From positions 1,500,501-1,564,500 of the forward strand of contig NZ_CABVGP010000002.1 in NCBI RefSeq assembly GCF_902497555.1: a DNA stretch of 64,000 nucleotides. Direction: 5' to 3'. A program made the position numbers and the translations under genes. Each line of letters starts with the position of its first letter. Position 1 is the stretch's first letter. The stretch is from Amycolatopsis camponoti. GTDB lineage: Bacteria > Actinomycetota > Actinomycetes > Mycobacteriales > Pseudonocardiaceae. The notes under the pieces were generated by a model. The model saw only the letters and a list, made by a program, of their open reading frames with translations, searched no databases and was not told where the DNA came from. This document shows positions 63,609-64,000 of this stretch, piece after piece.

Positions 63609-64000
63609 TCAGACGCGCGCGGGCAGGATTTCGCCCGCGGGGGAGTCGTGCATCGCCAGCTGGGACAGGCAGCGCATCGCGAGCCGGCCGACGACGTCCG
63701 GGTAGGACTCTTCGGTCGGCCGCAGCGTCCCGCCGGACAGCGCGGCCAGCAGCCGGGTTTCGTGCGCGAAGGCCGTCGCGTCCCGGGCCACCGCGCGGGC
63801 GACGTCCCGCAGGTCACCGGTGTGCTGCCACAGCCGCACGACGGACTCGCCGTTGCGGTACCAGCGTTCGGCGAGCAGCGCGGGGCCGTCCGGGTGCCCG
63901 GGCTCCGCCCAGATCGGCACTCGGCTCTCCAGCGCGAAGTCCGCGTGGGCGGGACCCGGGTGCCGGAACCGCATCACCGTGATGCGCGCGAGCCGGTCCG
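63609..64000 (-). CDS. unrecognised polyketide-cluster protein, C-terminal part
   Basis: The frame stays open to the right edge, so only the last ~129 residues are visible; an ATG and a GTG near 63975 are probably internal. The sequence (HADFALESRVPIWAEPGHPD, then VVRLWQHTGDLRDVARAVAR and RPTEESYPDVVGRLAMRCLS) is mixed alpha/beta and matches no family I can name. It precedes the TcmI-type gene by 39 bases on the same strand, so it belongs to the cluster. Confidence 0.6.
   Translation of the reverse strand, partial: DRLARITVMRFRHPGPAHADFALESRVPIWAEPGHPDGPALLAERWYRNGESVVRLWQHTGDLRDVARAVARDATAFAHETRLLAALSGGTLRPTEESYPDVVGRLAMRCLSQLAMHDSPAGEILPARV

Noticed and set aside
54987..64000. Enediyne cluster associated with the neocarzinostatin-like gene
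   Set aside because: The PKS genes are type II KS/CLF/ACP; no enediyne iterative type I PKS is visible.

Overview
The window is high-GC actinobacterial DNA with GTG, TTG and ATG starts and strong G/C preference at third codon positions. Gene order (hrcA-dnaJ-rsmE-phoH-ybeY-CBS protein-era-recO-uppS-zur/arsR-glyS-dgt-dnaG) is the backbone seen in Mycobacterium and relatives. Together with palindromic intergenic repeats, F420-type oxidoreductases and a type II polyketide cluster, it points to a Pseudonocardiaceae-like organism, most likely Amycolatopsis or a close relative. The genus is inferred from gene content, not from a search.

Layout. (1) 1-9857: reductive pyrimidine/hydantoin catabolism: NCS1 permease, beta-ureidopropionase and dihydropyrimidinase (minus strand), a PucR regulator and an MmsA-type semialdehyde dehydrogenase. 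An OmpR-type two-component pair, a DUF4173-like membrane protein and a subtilisin-inhibitor-like protein lie between them. (2) 9926-13254: an aldo/keto reductase, then a four-gene minus-strand unit resembling a type VII secretion substrate locus (YbaB-like, EspC-like, PPE-like helical protein, membrane protein). (3) 13463-26535: the conserved heat-shock, RNA, GTPase and cell-wall block. Between era and recO it carries an insert of three CD225/dispanin proteins, a DUF2752 protein and an RDD protein. (4) 26655-33506: a YraQ-type permease and its TIGR03943 partner converging on an arsR-zur operon, a cell-wall-anchored protein with two class E/F-like sortases, and glyS. (5) 33638-42317: ABC exporter plus NarL-type two-component system, YdcF protein, dgt, a 21-bp-period palindrome array, a serpin and a large membrane protein. 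(6) 42345-53413: accessory regulators and enzymes, an ECF41-type sigma factor, dnaG, a Tam-like methyltransferase. (7) 53580-54343: tRNA-Asn with a strong terminator, then decayed DNA with a Gfo/Idh pseudogene. (8) 54362-64000: a neocarzinostatin-family apoprotein, then a translationally coupled type II aromatic polyketide cluster on the minus strand that runs off the right edge.

How the genes work together. The left block would import pyrimidines or hydantoins, open and decarbamoylate the ring, and pass the resulting (methyl)malonate semialdehyde to MmsA. The arsR-zur pair, with a full alpha-5 zinc site in ArsR, sits next to a permease pair of a type linked to zinc uptake elsewhere. The polyketide cluster holds KS-alpha, CLF, ACP, aromatase, ketoreductase, TcmI-type cyclase, cupin, two ABM-fold proteins, an O-methyltransferase and an F420-type oxidoreductase, enough for a multi-ring aromatic polyketide. 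Its KS-alpha and CLF genes are unusually separated.

Most interesting signals: the in-phase palindrome array at 39149-39286, the split KS-alpha/CLF arrangement, the neocarzinostatin-like gene directly downstream of the polyketide operon, the secretion-substrate-like locus, and a shared palindrome near the zinc regulators and the permease.
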